This document shows positions 1 to 11,832 of a stretch of DNA of 64,000 nt, piece by piece. Position 1 is the first letter of the stretch, and each line of letters opens with the position of its first letter. The stretch comes from Hyparrhenia diplandra (Eukaryota > Streptophyta > Magnoliopsida > Poales > Poaceae): NCBI GenBank assembly GCA_015847255.1, contig JADLZK010007347.1:124001-188000 (forward strand). Reading direction: 5' to 3'. Both the position numbers and the translations under genes were made by a program. The notes below the pieces were generated by a model. That model ran no database searches and had not been told where the DNA came from. It saw nothing but the letters and a program-made list of their open reading frames with translations.

Positions 1-509
1 TTTATTTATGATCGAGATGATGATGCCGACGTTGTGTCGCGAAGTGTGAAAAGATGGAAGCAAATGAAAGCCGGCCCGTTAGCATGAACGAAAGCAGTAT
101 GCCAACCCAACCACCCAACCCAGCCCTTTGTCATGAATTGCCAAGGTTGTTGTGCCGTGGGTTGCCATGGATTGCCAAGATCGAGATCAGTATGCAAATC
201 TGGTTGAAAAATCATCATAACACTTGGTGGCACTTGCCACGCAACGACATTCTCGGCTGGGCCTCTCGCTAAGATTTTCGAGCCTGTACGTAGTATGAGC
301 GAGCAGTCAGTCGCGCGCACTCGTCAGTGTGTGTTCTGCTTCTGTCGGGCCTCTCGCTAAGATTTTCGGCTGGGCTCACTTAATGAATTTTAGTACTGGA
401 GTTGTACGCGTCCACCGGGCCGGCAAGACGCTCGGCTGGCTCGTGCACAAACGCTGGCAGTTGGGCCATTGGGCCTTCACTCCTCGTCTCCTCCGGGGCC
501 GAGGATATT
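1..509. other. Unassigned intergenic DNA
   Basis: No gene is recognised. A short direct repeat containing GGGCCTCTCGCTAAGATTTT occurs near 259-280 and again near 348-369, about 90 bp apart. The small open frames here have no recognisable motif. Confidence 0.5.
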
Positions 510-870
510 GAAGGCCTGCGGGACCGAGGATGTTGATGGCCCGGCCGTGTCTCCAGCTTATCAGCACAGAGGGCGTCGTATGCGCCACAAATATTGTTTT
601 TTTAAAGAAAGGGTAGCATGCAAGTTCGTTCGTGAGCCCCGACCCGAGCCGGCGGCCCAGGCGTGGTTGGGCCTTAAAGGCCACCACCAAGAGGACGATC
701 AACTCCCATTGCCTCCCTATTTTTTTATAAAAAAACTCCCATTACCTTCCAGGTTGTCATTTTATTATTTACAAAATCAAAATGTACATATAATTTTGTG
801 TAATAAGAAACAAAAAAATGGAGAACATAAGCATATTTGTTAGGTGGGTCGGTTCTTTATTGTTTACATG
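510..870 (+). repeat. Segmental duplicon X, copy X1 (partial)
   Basis: This stretch matches 14300-14610 in the same orientation. Shared landmarks include GCCCGTCTCCAGCT-like sequence, GGGCCTTAAAGGCCA, a run of A/T-rich sequence with ATTTTGTGTAA, and TTTGTTAGGT. It is the left, truncated member of duplicon family X. Boundaries are by eye. No gene lies in it. Confidence 0.65.
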
Positions 871-1409
871 CATGCCTTCGCAACCTGCACCTATATATAT
901 TGACTAGATGAGTGCCCGACGGGAGCAAGAGAAAAAAACAAAAAATACATGTTCCGATTTTGAAAATAAATAATAATCCATAAAAGAAAAGTAAAAACAT
1001 TTTGCTAAGTGAACACAAAAGTTTGCATTCAATTAACTAAGCCCATATTAATTTGTAATTTCATCTAGAAAACATACCAATCGCAATTATTGTAAGTGCT
1101 ATTTTCTAGGGTCATACGACTGATTTAATCTACAAGAATTAAATTCTTATTTTTAGTCAGGTGCGGGGTGGCATGCAGCGCTCTCTCCGAGAATTAAATT
1201 CATATTTTTATTCGGGCGAGCGGGTGCCATGTGGCGGTTGGCAGAGAACACATGCTTGCTTGAGAGGGAGCCTGCGAGCGCCAGGTGAAACATGGGAGCG
1301 AGCGAGCGAAAACCGCCGGTGGACGATTTACTTTGGATCTTTTTATAGTTGGATTTGTCCAAAAGAAATTGCTTATACAAAATTATAGATTTTATTAGAG
1401 TGCAGCATC
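871..1409. other. AT-rich unassigned DNA
   Basis: No coding or structural feature is recognised. A repeated phrase (AGAATTAAATTC.TATTTTTA) appears near 1134-1155 and 1189-1210, suggesting a small local duplication. Confidence 0.4.
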
Positions 1410-2790
1410 GGTGTCTTTACATGATCTCCATTTATTTTTGTGGTTGATTTCTTTGGTGAATATTTTGAAAGTGGGGAGGGAATATGGGATGACCACGGTA
1501 GCCTTTGACGATCCATGTCAGTCTCATGGCCGGTCACCCATCTACTACACTGCTCCCTCCCTCTCGATCCATCGGTGCAACAGAAATAACCTTCATTGCA
1601 TCAAGCACTTAAAGGCAAAGCACAAACCAAAAGCAAAACGAATAAGTAGTGTGTGCTTGCTAGATATCTTGCTCAGCAGCAAGCATGCTTAAGCTATATA
1701 TCTAGCTAGGCGTGTGTGAACGATGTCGAGGCATATGAAAAAGGGCACACAATGGCTTTGTTGGTCTTTTCATCTCGTTGTCGTGCCCTCACGAGCAGCA
1801 CATCGTGGCGTATTTCCATCGTGGGGAATTGATCGAAGGCGCACTACCAGGACCGGACGCGCGCCGCATGGCCCGAGATGGCCACCACCTCCTCCTCCGC
1901 ATTACCCTTCCTATGAGGATTATCTTCCATCTGAGGATGCCGCACGTACGTACTGATGATCTAAGCAGTTGCTAGTTCCAGTGGATCTGTATCAGATCGA
2001 GGCGCACAAATCACATCTAACCGAAAATTCTAGACTACCAGAAAAATCGGAGCTGCTTTATTTTGCAGCACATACTACGTTCGCGCTTTAGCAGAATCTA
2101 TCGGAGCCCGCATTCTTTTTACATGTATTATATACTTATACGTAATAAGTTCTTTTTCCTTTTGATAAAGGAGCTATTCAAAGACGGCCGGACATGCTGC
2201 GTGCCGGCCCGGAGAGCTCGCCGCGCATCGTCCATCAATTCAAGGGCGGCAGTCTGGGCGGCGCCCGCGCGCTTTGCACGTACGTACAAAGTGCATTAGC
2301 TTGTCTCAAGTGCATGCATATATGCTATTGTAGTAGTTGCAGAGTGCACTGGCTAGTGCGAGTCCATTCAATTCAAGGCCGGCCAGCTATGCATGGTAGC
2401 CATAGTGCCGTAGTGCGAGGGCTCCGGCCGCTCGATCTATATGCATGCTAGCTAGTGACGACGATGAGTACTACGGGTCTCGACGCTCCATTGGAGTATA
2501 TCCCTCAAACCAACGCGCAGGTGCGCCACACTTTGGGTTCGAACCTACGCCGTGAGGGTACTAATGAGAGTGCTGAACTAGCTATAGTCGGATTTTTTTT
2601 TTTTTTTTTGTTTCTTCAGTCTACAACTCAAGAATCATGTTATCTTTGTTTTGATAAATTTAAGAAGGAGCATCCCCTCCTATTTTTCTCAAAAAATATA
2701 TTTTTATTCAAAAAAAGTTCTTCACCTAGATCTTTCATGAAATATTATCTGGGTTTTCCGTTATTCAAAGACGGAGAACAGGGACGACTC
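1410..2790 (+). repeat. Segmental duplicon P, copy P1 (truncated, no BED gene)
   Basis: Blocks here recur in order in P2 (from 7490) and P3 (23515-23814, then 32419 on). Examples are CTTTACATGATCTCCATTTA near 1417, GCACACAATGGCTTTGTTGG near 1745, the GACGACGATGAGTACTACGG block near 2457 (also 8048 and 32934), and GTTATTCAAAGACGGAGAAC near 2759 (also 33527). The part of P that carries the antisense BED gene is missing. Boundaries are approximate. Confidence 0.7.
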
Positions 2791-2947
2791 TCCAAATAAG
2801 GACTAGTTTCATGCTACGGACATGAAAAAATCATGGTTTTTCTTTTTATTATCTCCCACTCCCTTCCTCTCCAATTTAACTCTAAGAATATATACTCCTT
2901 ATAGATTAACAATAGGAATGACAGAAGGCCATCATATTTCATAATAA

Positions 2948-3148
2948 GGGCCTTTTTCGGTTTGAGACTAGCCACTATAGACTAAATTTTAGTCCCATTT
3001 AGTTCTTAAATTACCAAACATATATAGGGACTTCTGTCCCTATATAGAGACTAGCCACTATAGGACTAGAACGGGGAATAAATAGGGTTTTGAACTGGGA
3101 ATAAAGGTCCTATATGCAGTAGTGAGTCCTAACAATCCAAACAGCCCC
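2948..3148. mobile_element. Tourist-like (PIF/Harbinger) MITE
   Basis: The left end begins GGGCCTTTTTCGGTTTGAG. The right end, reverse-complemented, begins GGGGCTGTTTGGATTGTTAG. The element is flanked by TAA on both sides (2945-2947 and 3149-3151), the 3-bp target duplication expected of PIF/Harbinger elements. It is about 201 bp and non-coding. Confidence 0.75.
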
Positions 3149-3206
3149 TAATTAAGTGAAGATTTGGGCAAAGAAAGGGCGAGTAGACTTGTCGGCATTC
3201 AATAGT

Positions 3207-3800
3207 CACTACTACAGAATTGTGCATTGCTCGCAGGGCTCAAAACCCCTTCCTTTGCCGAAAAATGAACCGGCAGAACCAAAGCGGTAGTGATGTGGGT
3301 TTCAAAACACTACCGGTCGAAACAACGACGGTGATTTGAGGAGAGACTGCCGGTTCGATATCAAACCCAAACAAGACTGCCACCGAACATTGTCGGGTGA
3401 TCCATCGACCGGAAGCATTTTTATCAAACCAATACCGGTCTCAAGTCGACAAGCAGAGTTGATATTGAGAGCACTGTCGGGCTTTAACGAACCAACAGAA
3501 CTAAGGGAAATAACACTATCAGGTTAGATTGTATCGATAGTGTATCGAAGAGCTAATAATGTCGGTTTACTATAGACCGTCGGCCGAACTTTACGTGAAC
3601 GTTGTCGGTTGATTTCAACCCCGATAGCGTTATTAGAGTGGACACTATCGGGTTGCTTAATGCAACCGGCGTTGTTGTTTCGTCATCGATGACGGTTTGT
3701 AACTCAAAACCGATAGTGTTTGGTGTAGTTACACTACCGGTTTGTTTGACATTCACTGTCGGGCCCATGCCAACCGGCATTTTTATTTTAAAATTTTTAA
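3207..3800 (+). mobile_element. CACTA (En/Spm-type) transposon terminus with subterminal repeats
   Basis: The sequence starts CACTACTACAGAA at 3207, the hallmark terminus of CACTA elements. About 580 bp follow with many short subterminal motifs on both strands, such as CACTACCGG, CACTATCGGG, ACTGCCGGTT and GCACTGTCGGGC. In the family these are transposase-binding repeats. I found no matching opposite terminus (ending TAGTAGTG), so the element is probably truncated. Low-complexity AT-rich DNA to about 4200 may be its interior. Confidence 0.75.
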
Positions 3801-4239
3801 AGTTTGAATTTATTTGTGGAATTCAGCTCTTTTAAATCCCTATACACACCATATATACATTAAAATCGATAAAACATTACATGTTTCAACGGTTACATAC
3901 AACTAACTCCACCTAATGTTCTATTTAAACCGAGCCTATGTCATCAACTTCTAAATAAGAAAAACAATGACAATAGCCATAAATGAAATCATGACATCTT
4001 TCATAGGTCAAGTCGCAATTCTCCTAATCTTCATATCTATGGAGAGAGGCTTCTCATCAATCTCTAGGGACGGTTCATAGTCAAAGTTTTCACCATAGTA
4101 GGCCCCGAAAGCTTCAGTTCGGTCTTGTATTTTTTTTGTAACAATTACCGGGGTAGCCAGAGACTTGAGTAGAGCAATCTTCCTGTGTGTAAGGTCCTAA
4201 ATGGCTAGAGGGGTAAATAACAAAGCGTAAATGCGTTTG

Positions 4240-6170
4240 CTCTAGCTCTACTTGTCGGCAAGCCTCCTAATCACAATTTTAGTTGCTATGATCTCTAATT
4301 CACTCAAGGATATGTTCCTAGATACTCTAGGTGAACAAATATACTTATACTAAGAAACTAGCAAAACTAATCAAGCTACACTAGCACAATATAACTAACA
4401 AAGTAATGCAAGGTAGGAAGGAGGAGTTATATTGACTTGTCGAGGCTAGTCAATCCAATCACCAAGAATGGTACAATGAGATAATCAATATGAATCCAAT
4501 CACCAAAGGATGACAATCACACAAAGTGGAGACACGAGATTTAACCCGAAGTTCACTTGAGCACCCTCAAGCTAGTCTCCGTTATTATTGCCGACCTTCT
4601 CACGTGTGGGGTAAGGTGGAGCTCACTCCAAGCCAAGTGCCTTTAGGCTACTTGTACCCAAAGCAAATGAGAGGTACCCAAGACACGAGCAATATATTCC
4701 TTGCAATTTGTCATCCCGACGAGGATGCACGGTCCTCTTCACAAATCAACCCGGAGATGGCCAAGAACAATCACCTTCTCTTGTCAATGCCTCCACCAAT
4801 CACCAAGCCAGCTAGGAGTGGTGCTCTCTAAGAGCAACAAGAAATCCACCGGCTCACAACGATCCCCAAGTGCCTCTAAATGCAAAGATCAAAGCAATAT
4901 GCACTTGGATCTCCTCAACTCTCAAGAATGAAGCTCACAAGCAAAGTATGAGAGGAGGAGGGAATTTGCTCAGCTCATGAGGTGTTAGTAATGATTCAAA
5001 ATGACCAAGAGACCTCACATAGGGCCAAACTCCTATTTATACACCCCCACACGAAATAGAGTCGTTGGGGGCAAAACTGTGTTTTTTGCGTACTGACCGG
5101 ACGCTCCAGTCAGGTTGACCGGACGCGCCGGTCAGTGACCGGATGCTCCAGCCATGCGTCCGGTCCAGCTTCTGGTCAAATACGACAAAGCGACTGGCCC
5201 CACCGCCGATACGCCGGGCGATGTGTCCATTCGATGCGTCCGGTCGAAACCAGAAATTCGACCCATCGAATCGACCGGAAGCACACCGACCGGACGCCTC
5301 CCGTAAGGACCCCAGCGTCACCGGCCCCAGCGTCCGCTTATTTGGGTCCGGTCGGCGTTTCACCGCAAAAAGTCATCGTTTCTCCGTCGCCTTTGCTTCG
5401 ACATGCTACCCATCAAGTATACCACCTTGAGAACAATGACTAACATGTTTACACCACCACGATGCATCCGGCACAATAGAAAATAGACGTTTCATTTTCT
5501 CAAAAGCGCCGAATCCCACCTTGCAAGCGCGGCAGGAGGGTGAGCGGTACCCAAACCCATCTCAACCCTGCAACCGTCACCGCCTTCACAAATGTGCCAA
5601 CACCACCACGTGTACATCACCATGTGCTCGTGTGTTAGCATTTTCACAATCAATTTCGAAAGTTGGGTTAGCTCTCTAGGTTAGAATGCATGCAATTGAT
5701 TTTGATCCTAGAGGCACATGAGGACCGATATGCGATAGTTTTCCCTCTTTATAGTACGGCTTATCGATCCTAAATCACTCACACCCTCTATGGTGTCTTG
5801 AGTGCAAAATCAAAATGGCCCTATGGATATACCTTTGCCTTGAGCCCATTTTGATCCTCGAACCACTCCAAGTTGCGCACTTGATCATCATTTGGATCAC
5901 CTCGACCCATCCACTATGACCACCATGCACCAACCTTGGCTTGACCAATCTCCAACTAAATCAAACACTTAGCATAAAGAGATTAGTCCTAGGATGTCAC
6001 TAATTAGCCAAAACCAAACTAGAGATCTTCACCGGGTTCGATAGATCCCTAGCACGTGACCAACATGCACTACATACCACGCCATGGTTTCCTATACATG
6101 TAACCAAAATAGAATGCTAATGCTATGTCATTGAAATGTTGTACAATAAGAAAACTTCAAGACTTATATA
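4240..6170 (-). repeat. Probable degraded LTR-retroelement sequence with GACCGGACGC motif cluster
   Basis: No intact frames are present. Between 5090 and 5360 the motif GACCGGACG(C) or its complement GCGTCCGGTC recurs many times in direct and inverted form. The surrounding sequence has the style of internal or LTR sequence of grass retroelements, which I recognise only generally. I could not find LTR ends or a target duplication. Minus orientation is a guess. Confidence 0.35.
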
Positions 6171-6179
6171 TTTAACTAG

Positions 6180-7485
6180 CATCGCGCCCGTGCGTTGCTA
6201 CGGGATAACTAAATTTTACATAAAAACACATATATCGCATGATAAAATAATAGTACTATAAAATTAAATAATAATATTAAAGTGACATTTAATCCAAACA
6301 CATACCAAAGGTTTCCTTTGGTTTGGTGGTTTTGCAACAAAATTAGATTAGCGTGTCATAAAAATAGAAATACAAGATGCTTCATTCAATAAAAACCATA
6401 CGAAGGACAAAAGCCAAGATATTTCACCTTATATATATATTCTTAACAAAAGCAAAGACACGTGAAGCAATGCACTAAACAGGAGATTGATAGTCAATAT
6501 TTGATAGAAGTAAGTCCCCTCTCAAATCCGATACGTGCATCCTCTTACTGCGTTGTCATATATTGTGGATACGGCCTACAGAGGAGGAGAGCATAGACCT
6601 AAACGATGACGACGTTGTGGCAATGGTGGATCATGGTGAGGATGAACAGAGGAGAGCATGGCCCTGCTCTTCAGGTGCTCCCTCAATGTGTTGCTCGTCT
6701 GGCTACCCGGTTGGCTGAGGACTGTCTCAGTTTGTTGGGTGCTCAAGTCATCATGCTGATCACTTGGTCGGCTACCAGATTCATCCGCCCTATATAGGAA
6801 TAGGGCAATTAAAATCGGCACCAATTTTATTTTTTTTTTTTGTGTCCGCGAAAAGGGAAAATGGTGAAAACGCAATTACATGATTTTTTCTTTTCTCTTT
6901 CTACCATGATTTTTTCTTTCTTGTTTTAGGCGATTTTCTTTCTTGTTTTAGGCTACATGTAGGATCGAGTGGAGTGCATGCATGGGTTTCCAAAATTGGT
7001 GAGCGCGGAGAGGCCTCATTACATGATTTTCTTTTCTTTTTTTCTGTATGACGTTAGGTGACTTTCTTTTTTATGGCTGGGCTGACTGTGGATTTCCAAA
7101 AAAGGTGAGCGTCGAGAGGCGGGATCGCACGGGCAGAGCCAAAGTGACCCCAAACCAATGTCGCATCAAAAACTGTCCACACTTTGTTCTTTTTTATGTT
7201 GTAGAGATTTCAATATCCAAACTGAACTTGTAAGCTGCCACTTAACACCGTTAACCCTTTAAAAACGGACGGAAGGCCAAATAAGAAAAGAAACTTTCGT
7301 TTTTGAGGCTAAATAGGCAACTTCGAGAACAAAAGGGCCGGATAAGCAAGATAAAGTTTTTCTAGAGCCAAATAAGTAATTATCCCATGTATAAATAGCA
7401 AATTGAGCGAGAGATAAAGTATGAAGAAAATTGTAATCGTTTGAATTGGCTATCGTCAGAACCTATCTCTCAGTCCTCCCCACCG
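6180..7485. other. Unassigned AT-rich DNA
   Basis: No gene is recognised. Sequence near 6176-6205 (CCCGTGCGTTGCTACGGGA) resembles a phrase also present near 40719 and common in grass repeats. The block at 7230-7385 ends in CAAATAAGTAATTATCCC, which has the look of a lone Mutator-like terminus. Confidence 0.35.
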
Positions 7486-8458
7486 AGTGCACCATCGATC
7501 TTTACATGATCCCCATTTATATTTTTTGTTTGATTTCTTTCGTGAATAGATTTTGAAAGTTGGGAGGGAACATGGCATGGCCGCGGTAGCCTTTGATGAT
7601 CCATGTCACTCTTATCGCCGCGCTCACTCATGTACTAATATTGTGTCGCTCTCATGAAGAATGGCACAATATATGGCTTTGTTGGTATTTCCATCGTGGG
7701 GAATTGAAGGCGCGCGCACTACCAGGACAGGACGACGCATGGCCCGAGATGGCCACCGCCTCCCTACTCCGCATTACGTATACCCTACACACTCCGATCC
7801 TGTGAGGATTCTGCACGTACTGATCATCTACTGTTACAGCAGTTGCTAATTCCAGTTGATCGGAGTGATCAGATGGAGCCGCACAAATCACATCTCACCG
7901 AATATTCTAGTAGATGGCCTAGGGTATCGCAGACGTACGACGCGCACGGCCCGAACCACCTTTTACTTTCACTAACTATATATATACTATATAATATACT
8001 CACGTATAGAGGATCGAACGCAAACCTAATAATACATGAGCATCAGTGACGACGATGAGTACTACGGATCGCGACGCTCCATGGATATCCTTCTGTCCGA
8101 CGCGCGCTAGCTTATGCTCGCTAGCTGACACGCCGGTGGACAATAGCTTATCCTTGTGTCCGACGGCGGCGGCTGCACCTGCACCTGCATGCTGCTGGTG
8201 GGCACTAGCTATCATGAAATAGATCCTGCTCATGCATGAAACAGGATCCACCAAGCATGCATATGCAGGCCCGACCACGAAATAGATCCTGCCTCACCAC
8301 GTCCACTCGAGAAGGTGAAAACACGTCCTTTTTCTATCGCTTATTTATTTGTTTGTGCCCACAAGTATGGGACGACCTTTTATGTTTGCTTGGTCAGTGC
8401 GTGTAACTCCAAATCGATCATTGTGTTATGGACTCGATCCCCTTTCCCGACACGTGTA

Positions 8459-8649
8459 CTCTCTCCATTTTAAAATAAATGAGTCAAATATTTTTAAATT
8501 TAATCAAATACAACAATATTATCAATTTCGATTGGTAATAGATAATTTGTTATAAAAAGCATGTATATATCAATCTAATGATACATGTATGATTAATATA
8601 TCTTTCATCAAACTTTGAAATATTTGACTCTTAGAAGAAAACGTGCAAG
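8459..8649. mobile_element. Stowaway-like MITE, degenerate
   Basis: The left end reads CTCTCTCCATTTTAAAATAA after TA. The interior ends with TATTTGACTC, echoing GAGTCAAATA at the left. TA flanks both sides (8457-8458 and 8650-8651). The paralogous site in P3 near 33890 lacks the block and reads CACGTGTACGCTTATTTT, so this is an insertion relative to P3. The right inverted repeat is poor. Confidence 0.5.
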
Positions 8650-9625
8650 TACGCTGCGCTTATTTTGGAAAGGGTCGATCGGAGTAGGAGGCTAGTGCTC
8701 GCTCGTACAGTAGAGTACTCCGACATGCATGCGCATGGTCAGAAAGATTGCAGTTTTTGTCCACTTTTGGTCAGGTGGCCACTGCCTCTGCACTTTACTA
8801 CAGTTGTCATAGTACGTGGTACTGGTAGTGCCATGCAAGTTTATTCATTTTCTCGCGTGTTTGGGGAATTAATGATGAATTCTTAAGTCGTAGTAGTAGT
8901 AGTATGATCATCAGTTAGATGTCCCAGTCCAGATCACTACTGCTACAGCAGTTGCACGTACACTTCCAGTACTGGATCCGAGGTAACATCAAGCGCACAA
9001 ATAATCATCTAACACATGGGCCTGAATTGCATTCATCAAATCTGCACATATATATACATACAGTACCACACACCTATACTCGATCGATGAGTATGATCAT
9101 CAAACCACACACTTACACCACTTTTTAACTCGAACACACATATACACATATATATAATTGAACACACAGTAGCTTATATCGATCGATCAATAAAGAGGGA
9201 GGTCATACGGTATACAAACCATATAAATGCATAATCCTATATACTAGTATATATCTAGTACACAATTAACAACCTTGTACTGGTTCACGTCGATGAGGAT
9301 GCATGTTCACGCCCGTGTGTGTCGCCGCAGAACTTTTATATATATATTCTGAACAACAGGTGGAGAGAAGCAACGACGCGCGTTAGCAATATCACCATGA
9401 AAGCTTTATTTACTACTCGTAATGAATAAACTATATGCATGCCCCACACATGATGCATTTGTAATAAGGAAGATAAAAAAAGATTGCAAAATTTATTTAC
9501 AGACTAACCCAACCTAGCTTATACGGCTAGATTTTTGTGATTACATATACTATTCAACTATCACAAGTTGATAAATATAAAATAAATACTTAAAGTGTAA
9601 TTAGGGAAACCAGACTCCACATGAC

Positions 9626-9627
<2 letters not shown>

Positions 9628-9719
<92 letters not shown>
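9628..9719. repeat. (TA)n microsatellite
   Basis: Uninterrupted TA dinucleotides run for about 92 bp. They are absent at the paralogous position in P3 and P4. Long tyrosine-isoleucine open frames here are artefacts of the repeat. Confidence 0.95.
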
Positions 9720-9723
<4 letters not shown>

Positions 9724-9916
9724 ACACGCACACGGTCGGGCCGGGGCATGCATGCATGCATGATGCCACATATATATGCACAGGCGACATGCATGCAAGA
9801 GGAGAACAAGTATATGCATAGCATGCATGCATGCATGATGAGAAGAAAGGTCCAATATACATGCGAGCTGAGGACGTACTGATCTGATGACGGGGTTTTG
9901 CCTGCTGCGTGCCGCC

Positions 9917-10405
9917 TCAAAGCAGATTCTTGTACCACTCGCTATTCATCAGGTCGTCGAGGCTGTCGAGGCACCCGCCGCCGTCGTAAATCTTTGCATC
10001 ATCTTCGTATGCGGTAAAAGGATGAGGGAGCACGGGTAAGGCTTGATGGACAAGAGGAGGAGCAACAGCCGGAGCAGGAGGAACGACGAGAGGAGGATCA
10101 AAAGCAACAGCCGGAGCAGGAGAAACGACGAGAGGAGGATCAAAAGCAACAGCCGGAGCAGGAGGAAGTTGCACTAGTGCTGCTGCCGCCGTGGCATGAA
10201 CGACGGGAGGAGGAGGAGCCGGAGCAGGAGGAAGTTGCAGCAGTTCTGCCTCCGCCACGAGCGCGAGCTCGTAGCATCGATGGCGCCGCAAATGCGACGT
10301 ACCATCGCTGCCACGGGCGGTAAACTTCTGGAAGCACCACGGACATACAGCTATGTCGTTGTTCGCCTTGACGAAGAAGCCCCATACCTTGGAACGGGGC
10401 GGCAT
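9917..10405 (-). CDS. BED-type zinc-finger mini-protein, gene A (162 aa)
   Basis: The predicted product is 162 residues and single-exon. A BED-type finger occupies residues 6-45. It has the aromatic entry KVWGFF, then C21-x2-C24, H38 and H42 (C44 could serve as the last ligand), with the SDGTSHLRRH signature. BED fingers bind DNA and are shared by hAT transposases and domesticated plant regulators. Residues 55-125 are a Pro/Ala-rich linker with repeats of PPAPAVAFDPPLVV. The last 25 residues are acidic-hydrophobic (KIYDGGG, SLDDLMNSEWYKNLL). No transposase core or hAT dimerisation domain is present. I chose the ATG at 10405 because the sequence MPPRSK is conserved in paralogues B and, as MAHRSK, C; an upstream in-frame ATG at 10633 lies in divergent sequence. 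Nuclear DNA binding is inferred and the target unknown. Confidence 0.75.
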   Translation of the reverse strand: MPPRSKVWGFFVKANNDIAVCPWCFQKFTARGSDGTSHLRRHRCYELALVAEAELLQLPPAPAPPPPVVHATAAAALVQLPPAPAVAFDPPLVVSPAPAVAFDPPLVVPPAPAVAPPLVHQALPVLPHPFTAYEDDAKIYDGGGCLDSLDDLMNSEWYKNLL

Positions 10406-10467
10406 GCTACACACACACTTGCTAGCTGCTTCAGTGCTCGGGCATCTCTCCTTAGGTAAATGCTTAC

Positions 10468-10480
10468 ACATATATATACA
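10468..10480 (-). promoter_or_regulatory. Putative TATA box of BED gene A
   Basis: On the minus strand TGTATATATATGT lies 63-75 bp upstream of the ATG. The leader between it and the start (containing AAGGAGAGATGCCCGA and GAAGCAGCTAGCAA) is nearly identical upstream of genes B and C, supporting a shared promoter. Confidence 0.5.
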
Positions 10481-10650
10481 CGCGCGCGCGCACACACAAC
10501 CGCCGACGCCGTCGATGACGTTGATCCCACTAGCAGTACCATTGCGGCGTCGCGCACTGGCCCGAAGACTTTCTTGCATAATCCTACTTGCATGCAGCAT
10601 GATACGAGTATTATTGCCGCTTTCCCTTGGCATGTCAAATCTCTACTATA

Positions 10651-10842
10651 CTCCCGGTGTAATTAACAAGTAATTAGGTATCATTACATTGAGTATGGAG
10701 TATATTTTCATAATAAATTTATTTGAAGATATACAAAAAATTTTGATACTATATTCTATATTTCTAGTCAAATTTGAAAACAAAAATTCTAATCTATAAT
10801 TCTTTAAATACGAGATTGGGACGGAACGCAACACGGAAGGAG
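10651..10842. mobile_element. Stowaway-like MITE, degenerate
   Basis: The left end is CTCCCGGTGTAATTA after TA (10649-10650). The right end reverse-complements to CTCCTTCCGTGTTGCG, followed by TA (10843-10844). The interior is AT-rich and about 192 bp in total. The inverted repeats match imperfectly. Confidence 0.5.
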
Positions 10843-11076
10843 TAAAAATATGTCCAGGGAGGTGGAGACAGAAGATCAGAACTGATGGAACCTCAACCCA
10901 CCGTCATGTGTGCTCGAGCTCTCCATCACATATATGATATATGCACATGATCACATCACATTTACAGGGGACCCACCGGTACGCTGGAACTTGCACTTTT
11001 CGGTCTTCTCTGAAACGGCCCGTAGAATTCCCTTGCATAGCACTCCAATTGTACCACCGGCCAGTTATACTATGTA

Positions 11077-11823
11077 GAGTAAATTGCACCGCCGGTCCTT
11101 AAAGTATTGGGCGAATTTTATCGGGTCCCCAAACTACAAAAATCGCCGTTACGGGTCCTTAAAGTATTAGGCGGGTTTCATCTGGGTCCTCAAACTATAA
11201 AATCGCACGTTTAGCTCCTTAAAGTATTTATGGGAGGGTTTCATCACGGGTCCCTCAACTTTCAAAACCAATCATATTACATCCCTTGGTGGGTTTGGAT
11301 GGTGGTTTTACTATAAGAATCGCGGGTTTTTGCTAATGTAACAACGATTTTGTTCTCCCCTTTTATTTATTAATTTATTTTCGGCTCAATCTTTAAAAAA
11401 TCATAGTAAATTACAGAAAATCATAAAATGAAAAAAAAAATTCAATTTTGTTGGACTCCACATGAGGAGATCTACACAGTGAATATATAATATAGTATGC
11501 TTTAGTACAAAATTCTTTTATTCTATGATTTTTAAAGATTGACCCAAAATAAATAAACAAAAGGGAAAAAAACAAAGACGTTGTTACTATAGCAAACCCG
11601 TCGTCCAAACCCACCGAGGGATGTAATATGAATGGTTTTGAAAGTTTAAGGACCCAGATGAAACCCACTCAATACTTTAAGGAGCTAAACGTGCAATTTC
11701 ATAGTTTGAGGACCCAGATGAAACATGCCCAATACCTTAAGGACCCAAAACGTGCGATTTCGTAGTTTGGGGACCCAGACGAAATTCGCCCAATACTTTA
11801 AGGACCGGCGGTGCAATTTACTC
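11077..11823. mobile_element. Mutator-like MITE with long TIRs and 9-bp TSD
   Basis: The ends are long inverted repeats of about 220-250 bp beginning GAGTAAATTGCACCGCCGG. The identical 9-mer TACTATGTA flanks the element at 11068-11076 and 11824-11832, the target-duplication length of Mutator-like elements. Each TIR contains three or more copies of a CCTTAAAGTATT...GGGTCC module. The interior (about 11440-11560) is shared with the element at 45085-45950. No coding capacity. Confidence 0.9.
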
Positions 11824-11832
11824 TACTATGTA

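Larger units (their letters stand above)
7490..10650 (+). repeat. Segmental duplicon P, copy P2 (carries BED gene A)
   Basis: This is the most complete uninterrupted copy of duplicon P. It is colinear with P3 (23515-23814 then 32419-35690) and in its 3' part with P4 (39060-40330). P2 differs by a MITE-like insertion at 8459-8649 and a long (TA)n at 9628. It lacks the roughly 130-bp block present in P3 and P4 near 34870-34990 and 39325-39440. Confidence 0.75.

Noticed and set aside
2500..2575. tRNA-like B-box GGGTTCGAACC near 2537
   Set aside because: No A box, anticodon arm or full cloverleaf could be built; at best a SINE relic.
9628..9719. Long tyrosine-isoleucine open frames over the TA arrays (also at 36074 and 38931)
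   Set aside because: They are translations of (TA)n and contain no other signal.
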